This document shows positions 48,757 through 57,792 of a DNA stretch of 64,000 nucleotides, in pieces. Below the pieces are notes generated by a model. It did no database searches. It was not told where the DNA came from and was given only the letters and a program-made list of their open reading frames with translations. The translations under genes and the position numbers were made by a program. This stretch comes from an uncultured Acidimicrobiaceae bacterium (GTDB lineage: Bacteria; Actinomycetota; Acidimicrobiia; Acidimicrobiales; RAAP-2): NCBI GenBank assembly GCA_903873395.1, contig CAIQOJ010000087.1, positions 37,147 to 101,146 on the forward strand, written 5' to 3'. The stretch's first letter is position 1; the number at the start of each line of letters is the position of its first letter.

Positions 48757-51700
48757 TCAGTCGGCCGGGACCAACTCCCGCAAAAACTCGACCAGGCTGG
48801 CCGCGAACCGGCCTGACGAGCCCGGAGTGAACGGCATGCTGAGTCGCTCGGCTGTGTCCTGGTAGGTCGCCCCAGGAGCCAGCCGGCGCAGCCGGACCTC
48901 GGCCGAGGCGGGCAGGGTGATCGGATGCAACTTGGCGACGGCCTTGCCCCCCGGGCCGCCCCGGGGTCCAGCTCCCTCGGCGCCGAAGCGGGGCACAGAG
49001 ACGGAGAGTTCGTTCACGCCGAGGCGCAGGCATTCGACCCGCAAGAGGGCGACATCGAGCAGAGCAGCGGCAGCTTCCGGCGGAGGCCCGAACCGGTCCA
49101 GCCACTCAGCCCGCACGTCCTCTACCTCGGCCAGAGTGCGCACGGCCGACAGGCGGCGATACGCCTCCAGGCGGACGTCCTCGGCCGCGACGTACTCCGC
49201 AGGCAGATGGGCGGCGTCGGGAAGGTCGAGTGAGAGTTCGATGACCTCGGGGCGGGCCTCACCTTTGAGCTCGGCCACTGCCTCGGACACCATCTGGACG
49301 TAGAGGTCGTAGCCGATGGCGGCGATGTGCCCGGATTGGTCTCGACCCAGCAGATTGCCTGCTCCTCGGATCTGCAGGTCGCGTAGGGCGATCTTGAACC
49401 CTGATCCCAGCTCGGTGTGGTCCCCAATGGTGCGCAGCCGCTCATAGGCCGTCTCCGACAGCACCATGTCTGCGGGGTGGAAGAGGTAGGCATAGGCCCG
49501 TTGACCGGCACGGCCCACACGGCCACGCAACTGATGGAGCTGACCGAGGCCGAGAAGATCGGCACGATCCACCACCATGGTGTTGACGGCCGGCATGTCG
49601 ATACCCGACTCGACGATCGTGGTGCAGACCAGGACGTCGTAGCTGCGCTGCCAGAAGTCGAGGACGATCTGTTCGAGGCTCCCCTCGTCCATCTGTCCGT
49701 GAGCGACAGCCACGCGAGCCTCGGGGGCCATGCGGCGCACCCGTTCGGCCACTGCCTCGATGTCTTGCACGCGGTTGTGCACGAAGAACACCTGGCCCTC
49801 GCGCAACAGTTCACGTCGAATCGCCTCGGAAGCGGCGGCCTCATCGAACTCTCCGACATGGGTCAAGATCGGCCGGCGAGCAGCTGGAGGCGTGTTGACC
49901 ATCGACAGGTCTCGGATACCCGTGAGCGCCATCTCCAACGTTCGAGGGATCGGGCTGGCCGTCAAGGTCAAGACATCCACTCCATCCGAGAGCGCTTTGA
50001 TGGCTTCTTTGTGGCTCACCCCGAAGCGCTGCTCCTCATCAACGACGAGGAGGCCCAGGCGCTTGAAGGTCAGGTTCTTGGACAACAATCGATGCGTTCC
50101 GACCACTACATCGATGGTCCCCTCGGCCAGGCCGGTGATCACCTCAGCAGCCTGGGCATCGGTCAAGAACCGGCTGAGCAGAGCCACCGACACGGGATAA
50201 GGGGCATAGCGATCGGTGAAGGTCTGGAAGTGCTGGCTGGCCAGCAGGGTCGTAGGCACCAAGACAGCTGCCTGTCGGCCATCTTGGACGGCCTTGAAGA
50301 CGGCTCGAACAGCGACTTCGGTCTTACCGAAGCCGACATCGCCGCAGACCAGACGATCCATGGGCTGAGGCCGCTCCATGTCGGCCTTGATCTCCTCGAC
50401 GGCCCGGAGTTGGTCGGCCGTCTCGACGAAGGGGAACGACGACTCGAGTTCGGTCTGCCAAGGCGTGTCGGGAGCAAAGGCATGTCCTGGTACCTGCAGG
50501 CGGCGCCGATACAGCTCGACGAGTTCCTCGGCGACTTCGTGGACCGCAGATCGGGCTTTGGCTCGAGCCTTTTGCCACTCGGATCCACCCAGACGGCTGA
50601 CCGATGGAGCGTCACCACCCACGTAGGGCGTGAGGAGATCGATCTGATCGGTCGGCAGATACAGCCGATCGCCACCTCGGTATTCGAGGAGCAGATAGTC
50701 ACGGGTCGATCCGCCCATGGTTCGGGTGACCATGCCCCCGTAGCGGGCCACACCGTGTTGACGGTGGACGACGTAGCTTCCTGGCGCCAAGTCGTCAAAG
50801 AAGCCATCAACCGGACGGGCCCGGGTGCGGGCTTGGCGATGCGGACGGTTCCGGCCGGTGATGTCCGACTCGGCCAGTACGGCCACGCTGGCACCTGAGA
50901 GCACAAAACCCCGGTCGACGGCAGCCACCACGATCCGTGCCCCGGGGAGGGTCAGGTCCTCGTCGGGAGGTGCAACCGATAGCACCAGTCCCTCAGCGGC
51001 CAAGAGTTCGGCCAGCCGATCTGCTCCGCCCGACGTCGGTGTGCACACCACGACTGACGACCCGGCAGCCACCTGGGCTCGGATCTGATCGGCCAGACGA
51101 GTCCCATCGCCAAGGACGGGCTCCCATCCACGACTTTCGATCAGGGGTACGGCAGGACTCTCGGCGGAGGGCGTCATCGACAGGACGGCTGCCCTTGTGG
51201 TCGTAAGTAGGCGATCGAAAGGCAGATGGAGTCGAGGGGCTTCGTCGTCTTCGGCCAATCCCCATGTCCCAGCCAGAGCTTCAGCCAGTGCCGCTTCTTC
51301 GTCGAGCAGGTCCGACGCTCGGTCTCGGATGCGCCGAGGCTCGACGAGGACTACCTGTGCCCCTTCGCCGAGCAGGTCGCAGAGGAGTTCCTCCCCCTCG
51401 ACCAGCCACGGAAGCCACGACTCCATGCCGTCAAAGAGTTCCCCATCTTCGATCTTTGACCACTGATGACGTCCCCAGGGAGCCGAAGCCACCAGGCCGC
51501 CAGCCCGTGCGCGCATGGCGTCATCAGGCACCACCTCTCGGCAGCCGAAGATCTCCACCGCATCGAGCGGGGCCAGCGATCGCTGATCGGCCACGTCGAA
51601 CACCGTGAGGCGGTCGACCTCATCTCCCCAGAGGTCGATACGGACAGGCTCGTCGGCTGTCGACGGGAACACGTCGACGATGCCACCACGCACCGAAAGT

Positions 51701-52269
51701 TCCCCTCGATGTTCGACGACCGGTTCACGGCGGTAGCCGAGGCCGACGAGTTCGGCCACGAGGTCGTCGACGCCCACCTGGTCGCCGGTGGCCAATCGCA
51801 CCGGCCGGGCTGCCTGGCGCCACGGTCCGAGTCGCTGCAGCAGTGCCTTGATCGGCGCGACAACGATGTCGGGCGGCGCCACATGGGCGTCCGCACCCTC
51901 GGTATCCGCACCCTCGGGATCCGCTCCCCCCGACAGACGCCACAACGTGCGCAAGCGCTGACCCATGGTGGCTACCTCAGGACTGACGCGCTCGAACGGG
52001 AGGGTCTCCCAGGCGGGAAACATCTCAATGTCCGCCGGCCCGCCATCGGATGCCGAGGCAAATGCCCCAAGGTCGTGGGCCAACTGCTCGGCGGCCGCAC
52101 CGGTAGGAGTCACGACCACTACCGGACGCCGGCTACCCAGCCGAAGGAGTCCAGCTAGAGCAAAGGCCTGGGCCGGCCCGGACACGGCCAACGTCGCGCC
52201 GCGCACGCCGACCACCTCGGTCATGGCCGGTTCGTTGCGCAGCAGGGCGGGAAGCGAGTGCAGGCTCAC
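48757..52269 (-). CDS. mfd: Transcription-repair coupling factor
   Basis: 1170 aa; VCGDVGFGKTEVAVRAVFKAV, VVDEEQRFGVSHKEAIKAL, TLTASPIPRTLEMALTGIRDLSMVNTPPAARRPILTHV. Confidence 0.99.
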   Translation of the reverse strand: MSLHSLPALLRNEPAMTEVVGVRGATLAVSGPAQAFALAGLLRLGSRRPVVVVTPTGAAAEQLAHDLGAFASASDGGPADIEMFPAWETLPFERVSPEVATMGQRLRTLWRLSGGADPEGADTEGADAHVAPPDIVVAPIKALLQRLGPWRQAARPVRLATGDQVGVDDLVAELVGLGYRREPVVEHRGELSVRGGIVDVFPSTADEPVRIDLWGDEVDRLTVFDVADQRSLAPLDAVEIFGCREVVPDDAMRARAGGLVASAPWGRHQWSKIEDGELFDGMESWLPWLVEGEELLCDLLGEGAQVVLVEPRRIRDRASDLLDEEAALAEALAGTWGLAEDDEAPRLHLPFDRLLTTTRAAVLSMTPSAESPAVPLIESRGWEPVLGDGTRLADQIRAQVAAGSSVVVCTPTSGGADRLAELLAAEGLVLSVAPPDEDLTLPGARIVVAAVDRGFVLSGASVAVLAESDITGRNRPHRQARTRARPVDGFFDDLAPGSYVVHRQHGVARYGGMVTRTMGGSTRDYLLLEYRGGDRLYLPTDQIDLLTPYVGGDAPSVSRLGGSEWQKARAKARSAVHEVAEELVELYRRRLQVPGHAFAPDTPWQTELESSFPFVETADQLRAVEEIKADMERPQPMDRLVCGDVGFGKTEVAVRAVFKAVQDGRQAAVLVPTTLLASQHFQTFTDRYAPYPVSVALLSRFLTDAQAAEVITGLAEGTIDVVVGTHRLLSKNLTFKRLGLLVVDEEQRFGVSHKEAIKALSDGVDVLTLTASPIPRTLEMALTGIRDLSMVNTPPAARRPILTHVGEFDEAAASEAIRRELLREGQVFFVHNRVQDIEAVAERVRRMAPEARVAVAHGQMDEGSLEQIVLDFWQRSYDVLVCTTIVESGIDMPAVNTMVVDRADLLGLGQLHQLRGRVGRAGQRAYAYLFHPADMVLSETAYERLRTIGDHTELGSGFKIALRDLQIRGAGNLLGRDQSGHIAAIGYDLYVQMVSEAVAELKGEARPEVIELSLDLPDAAHLPAEYVAAEDVRLEAYRRLSAVRTLAEVEDVRAEWLDRFGPPPEAAAALLDVALLRVECLRLGVNELSVSVPRFGAEGAGPRGGPGGKAVAKLHPITLPASAEVRLRRLAPGATYQDTAERLSMPFTPGSSGRFAASLVEFLRELVPAD
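51887..51931. repeat. 15-nt tandem repeat x3 in frame within mfd
   Basis: gcgtccgcaccctcg/gtatccgcaccctcg/ggatccgctcccccc. Confidence 0.85.
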
Positions 52270-52351
52270 CGGGTCAGGGTACCGGCGCCGAGGACCAGCC
52301 CTGCACGGCAGTCAGGCACGAAAGTCAGGCACGAGCTAGCCACCATGACCG

Positions 52352-53068
52352 TCAGGCTCCCGGGTTGATCTGGTTCATGGCGTGATGGACACCATCGATG
52401 GCGATGTGCTCGACGGCATCGGCGGCCACCTCGGCGGCCACGGACAGCGTCTCGCGTTCGGCTGCGCCCGGACGCTTCAGCACGTAGTCGGCACCGGGCT
52501 GACGGCCCGGAGGCTTGCCGATGCCGATACGCACGCGCAGGTAGTCAGGCGAATGGAGATGGGCGTGGATCGACTTGAGTCCATTGTTTCCCGCCGTGCC
52601 CCCACCGACCTTGATCTTCACCCGACCTGATGGCAGATCGAGTTCGTCGTGGAGGACCACCAAACGATGCAGGCCGCCACGTCGGGCTTGGCCACCAGCT
52701 GGCCGTCCGAGATCAGGGCCTCCGAGATCAGGGCCTCCGAGTTCAGGGACTCCAGGATCCACGCCTTCAGTGTCATCGAGGATGCCGGAACGACGCACAA
52801 GTGACGCCACGGCGAGACCGGACTCGTTCATGTAGGTCAGCGGGACCGAGCAGAGGATCCGCAGTCCGCCGATGGTGACGGTAGCCACGCGGGCCCGCAA
52901 GCCCTTTTCGACGCTGAGGCTGCCGAGATGACGGTCCACCAGCCGCTCGACGGCATCAGCCCCGATGTTGTGACGGGTGCCGGCATACTCAGCACCCGGG
53001 TTTCCCAGGCCAACGACCAGAAAGTCCGCTGGGGTGCCCCGTCGAGGGCCGTCCGTGGCGGGACGCAA
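52352..53068 (-). CDS. pth: Peptidyl-tRNA hydrolase
   Basis: FLVVGLGNPGAEYAGTRHNIGADAVERL...VPLTYMNESGLAVASLV...LVVLHDELDLPSGRVKIKVGGGTAGNNGLKSI. Confidence 0.97.
   Translation of the reverse strand: MRPATDGPRRGTPADFLVVGLGNPGAEYAGTRHNIGADAVERLVDRHLGSLSVEKGLRARVATVTIGGLRILCSVPLTYMNESGLAVASLVRRSGILDDTEGVDPGVPELGGPDLGGPDLGRPAGGQARRGGLHRLVVLHDELDLPSGRVKIKVGGGTAGNNGLKSIHAHLHSPDYLRVRIGIGKPPGRQPGADYVLKRPGAAERETLSVAAEVAADAVEHIAIDGVHHAMNQINPGA
52705..52764. repeat. 15-nt tandem repeat x3-4 in frame within pth
   Basis: gtccgagatcagggc/ctccgagatcagggc/ctccgagttcaggga/ctccaggatccacgc. Confidence 0.9.
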
Positions 53069-53080
53069 CTGCGACAGTGC

Positions 53081-53719
53081 CTAGCCCTCGGCGTCGCCGG
53101 ACGCGTCGCCAGCCGATGCGCCCTCGGCACCTTCGCCAGCCTCGTCCTCATCTTCGCCCTTGACTCGCGGCGCCAGACCCGTGGCAGCAAGAACGGTGCC
53201 TTCGGTCTCCAACTCAACGCCGTCGGGCACCGTGATGTCCGAGACATGGAGGGAAGCGCCGATGGTCAGCGACGTGATGTCGAGTTCCATCGTGGAAGGG
53301 ATCGCTCCGGGCTTGGCCTTGACCTGCACGGAGAAGACCAACTGGTCGACGATGCCACCGCGACCGGTGACCTCGGTGGCCTCGCCCACCAGGGAGACCG
53401 GCACCTCGGCACCGACCTGCTGATCGGCATCAACGACGAGGAAGTCCACGTGAGTCACCACGTTCCGCACAGGGTGGTGCTGGACGTCACGTGCCAGCGT
53501 CAGGTGCTTGGTGCCATCGACATCAAGGGTCAGCACCGTGTTGAGGCCACCATCACCCGACATGGCGATCTGGAACTCTCGGGCAACCACGGCAACCGAC
53601 ACGGGGTCAATGCCATGGCCGTAGACGACACCGGGGATCTTGCCCTCACCGCGCAGGCGGCGGGTGGCGGCCGAGCCGATCTCGCGGCCGGTATGGGCGG
53701 TGAGCGTGGTCACGGACAT
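53081..53719 (-). CDS. rplY: 50S ribosomal protein L25 / Ctc
   Basis: GSAATRRLRGEGKIPGVVYGHGIDPVSVAV...HLTLARDVQHHPVRNVVTHVDFLVVD. Confidence 0.96.
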   Translation of the reverse strand: MSVTTLTAHTGREIGSAATRRLRGEGKIPGVVYGHGIDPVSVAVVAREFQIAMSGDGGLNTVLTLDVDGTKHLTLARDVQHHPVRNVVTHVDFLVVDADQQVGAEVPVSLVGEATEVTGRGGIVDQLVFSVQVKAKPGAIPSTMELDITSLTIGASLHVSDITVPDGVELETEGTVLAATGLAPRVKGEDEDEAGEGAEGASAGDASGDAEG

Positions 53720-53917
53720 GCGGGGGACTCCTCAGTCAGGCGGTGGTGGATGCGGCGGACTGCCGCTGGTCAAACGATCGAGTGACGAACTGACCCGCTC
53801 GGACAACTGAGAAGCCGACCCGAGGGGAGCAATTCGTGCGACCCGTCATGCTAGTGCGCTCTGGGCGTGTCGGCCACACGCCCGCCAAATGGCTCAGGAG
53901 AGCGTGGCCACGCAGGA

Positions 53918-54889
53918 TCAGGCGAGGTTTTCGCCACCGAAGATCTCGCTGACCGACGAGTCCTCGAACACTGCATCGATTGCATCGGAGATCAACTTGG
54001 CCACCGACAGCACCTCGAGCTTGTCGAACCGGCTCTCGGGAGCGATGGGCAGCGTATTGGTCACAACGACCTTGGTAAGCGCCGAGTTCTTGAGGCGGTC
54101 CACGGCAGGGTCGGACAACACCGCATGGGTGGCCATGCACCACACTTCGGCTGCTCCACGTTCAGCGAGGAGTTCGGCCGCAGCCACGATGGTTCCCGCC
54201 GTGTCGATCATGTCGTCGATCAGGACACATTGGCGGCCCTCGACTTCACCGACGACGTGGAGTGCCTCGACCTGATTGGCCACGCCCCGGAGACGGCGCT
54301 TATGGACGACGGCGAGGTCGGCGGTCAGGTGCTGGCTGAAGCGCTCAGCCACCTTCACGCGACCCGCATCCGGAGCTACGACGACCAGGTCGTCCTTGAG
54401 GTGGGCTCGGAGGTAGTCAATCATCACCGGGGCGGCAGTGAGATGGTCGAAGGGGATGTCGAAGAACCCCTGGATCTGCCCCGAATGGAGGTCCACGCTG
54501 ACCACTCGGTCTGCGCCTGCCACCGACAGCATGTCAGCGACCAACTTGGCCGTGATCGGCTCGCGCCCGGTGGCCTTGCGATCCTGCCGCGAGTACCCGT
54601 AGTAGGGGCACACAGCGGTGATGCGCTTGGCTGAGGCGCGCTTGGCGGCATCGATCATGATCATCTGTTCCATGAGCGAGTCGTTCACCGGACCGCAGTG
54701 GGTCTGGACGATGAAGACGTCGCTTCCCCGGATCGAGCTGTCGAACCGGCAATGGATTTCGCCGTTGGCAAACTCGCGCAGGTTGGCCTCTCCCAGGTCG
54801 ACGCCGAGATGTTGTGCAATCTCCAAGGCAAGCTCAGGGTGCGATCGACCCGAGACGAGATCCAGACGGCGACGAGGGGTGAACTCCAT
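53918..54889 (-). CDS. prs: Ribose-phosphate pyrophosphokinase
   Basis: MEFTPRRRLDLVSGRSHPELALEIAQHLGVDLGEANLREFANGEIHCRFDSSIRGSDVFIVQTH...ITAVCPYYGYSRQDRKATGREPITAKLVADML. Confidence 0.98.
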   Translation of the reverse strand: MEFTPRRRLDLVSGRSHPELALEIAQHLGVDLGEANLREFANGEIHCRFDSSIRGSDVFIVQTHCGPVNDSLMEQMIMIDAAKRASAKRITAVCPYYGYSRQDRKATGREPITAKLVADMLSVAGADRVVSVDLHSGQIQGFFDIPFDHLTAAPVMIDYLRAHLKDDLVVVAPDAGRVKVAERFSQHLTADLAVVHKRRLRGVANQVEALHVVGEVEGRQCVLIDDMIDTAGTIVAAAELLAERGAAEVWCMATHAVLSDPAVDRLKNSALTKVVVTNTLPIAPESRFDKLEVLSVAKLISDAIDAVFEDSSVSEIFGGENLA

Positions 54890-54899
54890 GGCCTGGAAC

Positions 54900-56072
54900 C
54901 TACCGCGCTTGAGCCGGGGGTTCCCACGGTGCGGGTGCGGCAACGACCCCGGGTGGTACCTCGGTCCCTTCGGCCAGGGCAACGAACGGGCCAACCTGTG
55001 CGTTGGCGCCGATGACCGCGCGCTTTGCCACCGAGGACGTGATGCGCGCCCCCTCGCCCACCTCGGTATCGACCAGGTGCACGTCGGGACCGATCTCGGC
55101 ATGCTCGCCGATCGTGCACGCCCCCTGCAGGATCACACCGGGGAGTAGAACGACATCGGCGGCCAGGTCAACGTCGACGTCGATATAGGTGGTCTGGGGA
55201 TCCCACATCGTGACGCCACGACGCATCCATCGCTCGTTGATGCGGTCCCGCAACTCAGCTTCGGCTACCGCCAACTGCGCCCGATCGTTGACTCCTGCGG
55301 CCTCCATCGTGTCGTCAATCACCACTGATCCGACCCGATGGCCCGCCTCGTAGAGGACACCAATGACGTCGGTCAGGTAGTACTCGCCTTGTGCGTTGGC
55401 CGGGCTGACCCGCCGCAGCGACGGTGCCAACACGCTGCGCTTGAATACGTACATCGAGGTATTGACCTCACGAACCTCGCGCTCGTCTGCTGTGGCATCC
55501 CCGTGCTCGACCACCCGCGCCACGGCGTCGTCTCGTCCTCGAACCACTCGGCCGTAGCCAGTCGGATCGTCAAGTTCCGCGGTCAGAAGTGTGGCGGCGT
55601 CGTCGCTCTCGCGATGCACCCGGACGAGGCGAGCAACGGTGGCGGGCCGCAGTAGCGGCGTGTCACCGGGCAGGACCAGGACATCGCCCTCCTCGCCGCC
55701 CACCTCTTCGGGCAAGCCGGTGAGGGCCACCGACATGGCGTCGCCGGTCCCCCGCTGCTCCACCTGTTCTACGAACTCGATGACCATGCCCGGTGGAGCG
55801 TGCTCAATGAGCGTCTTGGTCACCCACTCGGCTCGGTGACCCACGACGACGACGACCCGAGCAACGGACAACTCGGCCAGTGCATCGAGTACGTGAAGGA
55901 CCATGGGCCGACCACACAGCCGGTGCAGTGGCTTGGGGCGCTCCGAGCGCATCCTCGTGCCGGCTCCAGCGGCGAGGACAACGACCGACAGAGGTCGCGC
56001 GTCAGAGGCACCGTCCGATGCAGGCTCGTCCCATTCGTCCAGGGGAACCTGGGGATAGGTGCGGATCACCAC
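54900..56072 (-). CDS. glmU: GlmU-type UDP-GlcNAc pyrophosphorylase, C-terminally truncated (acetyltransferase domain mostly missing)
   Basis: SVVVLAAGAGTRMRSERPKPLHRLCGRPMVLHVLDAL...VLPGDTPLLRP...EVNTSMYVF; ends ...VIGANAQVGPFVALAEGTEVPPGVVAAPAPWEPPAQAR*. Confidence 0.93.
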   Translation of the reverse strand: MVIRTYPQVPLDEWDEPASDGASDARPLSVVVLAAGAGTRMRSERPKPLHRLCGRPMVLHVLDALAELSVARVVVVVGHRAEWVTKTLIEHAPPGMVIEFVEQVEQRGTGDAMSVALTGLPEEVGGEEGDVLVLPGDTPLLRPATVARLVRVHRESDDAATLLTAELDDPTGYGRVVRGRDDAVARVVEHGDATADEREVREVNTSMYVFKRSVLAPSLRRVSPANAQGEYYLTDVIGVLYEAGHRVGSVVIDDTMEAAGVNDRAQLAVAEAELRDRINERWMRRGVTMWDPQTTYIDVDVDLAADVVLLPGVILQGACTIGEHAEIGPDVHLVDTEVGEGARITSSVAKRAVIGANAQVGPFVALAEGTEVPPGVVAAPAPWEPPAQAR

Positions 56073-56191
56073 GAGAGCACGTCCGAAGCAGGCGGAGAAA
56101 CGGTCATGGGCCTAGTCTTGCCACGTCGGCGCACCTCGTGCGAACGATCCCCACGATCGCCCGCGCTCAACTCGCCAACCAACCACCGCCC

Positions 56192-57790
56192 ATGCCCACG
56201 CTGCCCACCGCAATCGATCCTGCATCCGACACGTTCCGTGCCAATGCGCGCGCCATGAGCGAAGGTCTCGATCTCGTCCAAGCCGAGCTCGAAGTGTCCC
56301 GTGCTGGCGGCGGAGCCCACTACGTAGAGCGGCACCGCAGCCGAGGCAAGCTCACCGCCCGAGAGCGCGTCGAGCTGCTGGTCGACCGAGATACGCCCTT
56401 TCTCGAGATCTGCCCCTTTGCCGCTTGGGGAACGGACTTCACCGTGGGGGCCTCGATGCTGTTGGGGATCGGTGTGGTCGAAGGAACCGAGTGCCTGGTG
56501 TCGGCCCATGACCCCACCGTCCGAGGCGGGGCCATGAACCCCTGGTCGTTCCGTAAGGGCGCTCGGGGTTCGGACATTGCACTCGCCAACCGGTTGCCCG
56601 TCATCAACCTGGTCGAGTCCGGTGGAGCCGACCTGCCGAGCCAAGCTGAACTCTTTATCCCCGGAGGCCGGGCGTTCCGAGACCTGACCCGGTCATCGGC
56701 CGCAGCCGTGCCGACGGTGGCCCTCGTCTTCGGCAACTCGACCGCAGGCGGAGCCTATGTGCCCGGCATGAGCGACTACATCGTCATGATCGAGCAACGC
56801 TCCAAGGTCTTCTTGGGTGGCCCGCCCCTGGTGAAGATGGCCACCGGTGAAGAGTCGACCGACGAAGAACTCGGTGGCGCATCGATGCACGCCCGCATCT
56901 CCGGCCTGGCCGACGAACTCGCCGTCGACGAGGTCGACGCCATCCGTCTGGGCCGCCAGATCGTCTCCCGCCTGAACTGGCGCAAGCAGGGTCCGGGTCC
57001 GTCGATGCCCGCCGATGAGCCGGTGCACGACCCAGACGAACTCTTGGGCATCGCTTCGGCCGATCCCAAGGTGCCCTTCGACCCCCGTGAAGTCCTGGCC
57101 CGGGTGGTGGACGGATCACGCTTTGACGAGTTCAAGCCCCACTACGGCACCAGCCTGGTCACCGGGTGGGCCTCGATCCACGGGTTCCCGGTCGGCATCT
57201 TGGCCAACCAGCGGGGGGTCCTCTTCTCAGAGGAGGCCCACAAGGCCACCCAGTTCATCCAACTGGCCAATCAGATCGACACCCCGTTGATCTTCTTGCA
57301 GAACACCACGGGATACATGGTGGGCAAGGAGTACGAACAGGGAGGAATCATCAAGCACGGGGCGATGATGATCAATGCGGTCTCTAACTCATCGGTCCCG
57401 CATCTGACACTCAACATCGGCGCCTCATATGGAGCCGGGAACTACGGCATGTGCGGTCGGGCCTATGACCCCCGCTTTCTCTTCGCCTGGCCCAACGCCC
57501 GTTCGGCCGTCATGGGTCCAGCCCAACTCGCAGGCGTGCTCTCCATCGTCGGTCGGGCCTCGGCCGAGTCCAAGGGCCTGCCGTTCGACGAGGAGGGGGA
57601 CGCCGCCATGCGGGCAATGGTCGAAGCCCAGATCGAGTCCGAGTCCCTACCCCTGCACCTGTCATCTCGCCTCTACGACGACGGGATCATCGACCCCCGC
57701 GATACTCGCACCGTGCTTGGCATGTGCCTGTCGGTCATCCACGGGTCCCCGATTGCCGGGACCCGGGGCTACGGCGTGTTCCGGATGTGA
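56192..57790 (+). CDS. Acyl-CoA carboxylase carboxyltransferase (beta) subunit
   Basis: MPTLPTAIDPASDTFRANARAMSEGLDLVQAELEVSRAGGGAHYVERHRSRGKLTARERVELLVDRDTPFLEI...GSYGAGNYGMCGRAYDPRFLFAWPNARSAVMGP-like. Confidence 0.96.
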   Translation: MPTLPTAIDPASDTFRANARAMSEGLDLVQAELEVSRAGGGAHYVERHRSRGKLTARERVELLVDRDTPFLEICPFAAWGTDFTVGASMLLGIGVVEGTECLVSAHDPTVRGGAMNPWSFRKGARGSDIALANRLPVINLVESGGADLPSQAELFIPGGRAFRDLTRSSAAAVPTVALVFGNSTAGGAYVPGMSDYIVMIEQRSKVFLGGPPLVKMATGEESTDEELGGASMHARISGLADELAVDEVDAIRLGRQIVSRLNWRKQGPGPSMPADEPVHDPDELLGIASADPKVPFDPREVLARVVDGSRFDEFKPHYGTSLVTGWASIHGFPVGILANQRGVLFSEEAHKATQFIQLANQIDTPLIFLQNTTGYMVGKEYEQGGIIKHGAMMINAVSNSSVPHLTLNIGASYGAGNYGMCGRAYDPRFLFAWPNARSAVMGPAQLAGVLSIVGRASAESKGLPFDEEGDAAMRAMVEAQIESESLPLHLSSRLYDDGIIDPRDTRTVLGMCLSVIHGSPIAGTRGYGVFRM

Positions 57791-57792
57791 CC

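Noticed and set aside
48503-51911. Long overlapping plus-strand ORFs opposite mfd (e.g. 49417-50898)
   Set aside because: Pure antisense shadows of the well-conserved mfd reading frame.
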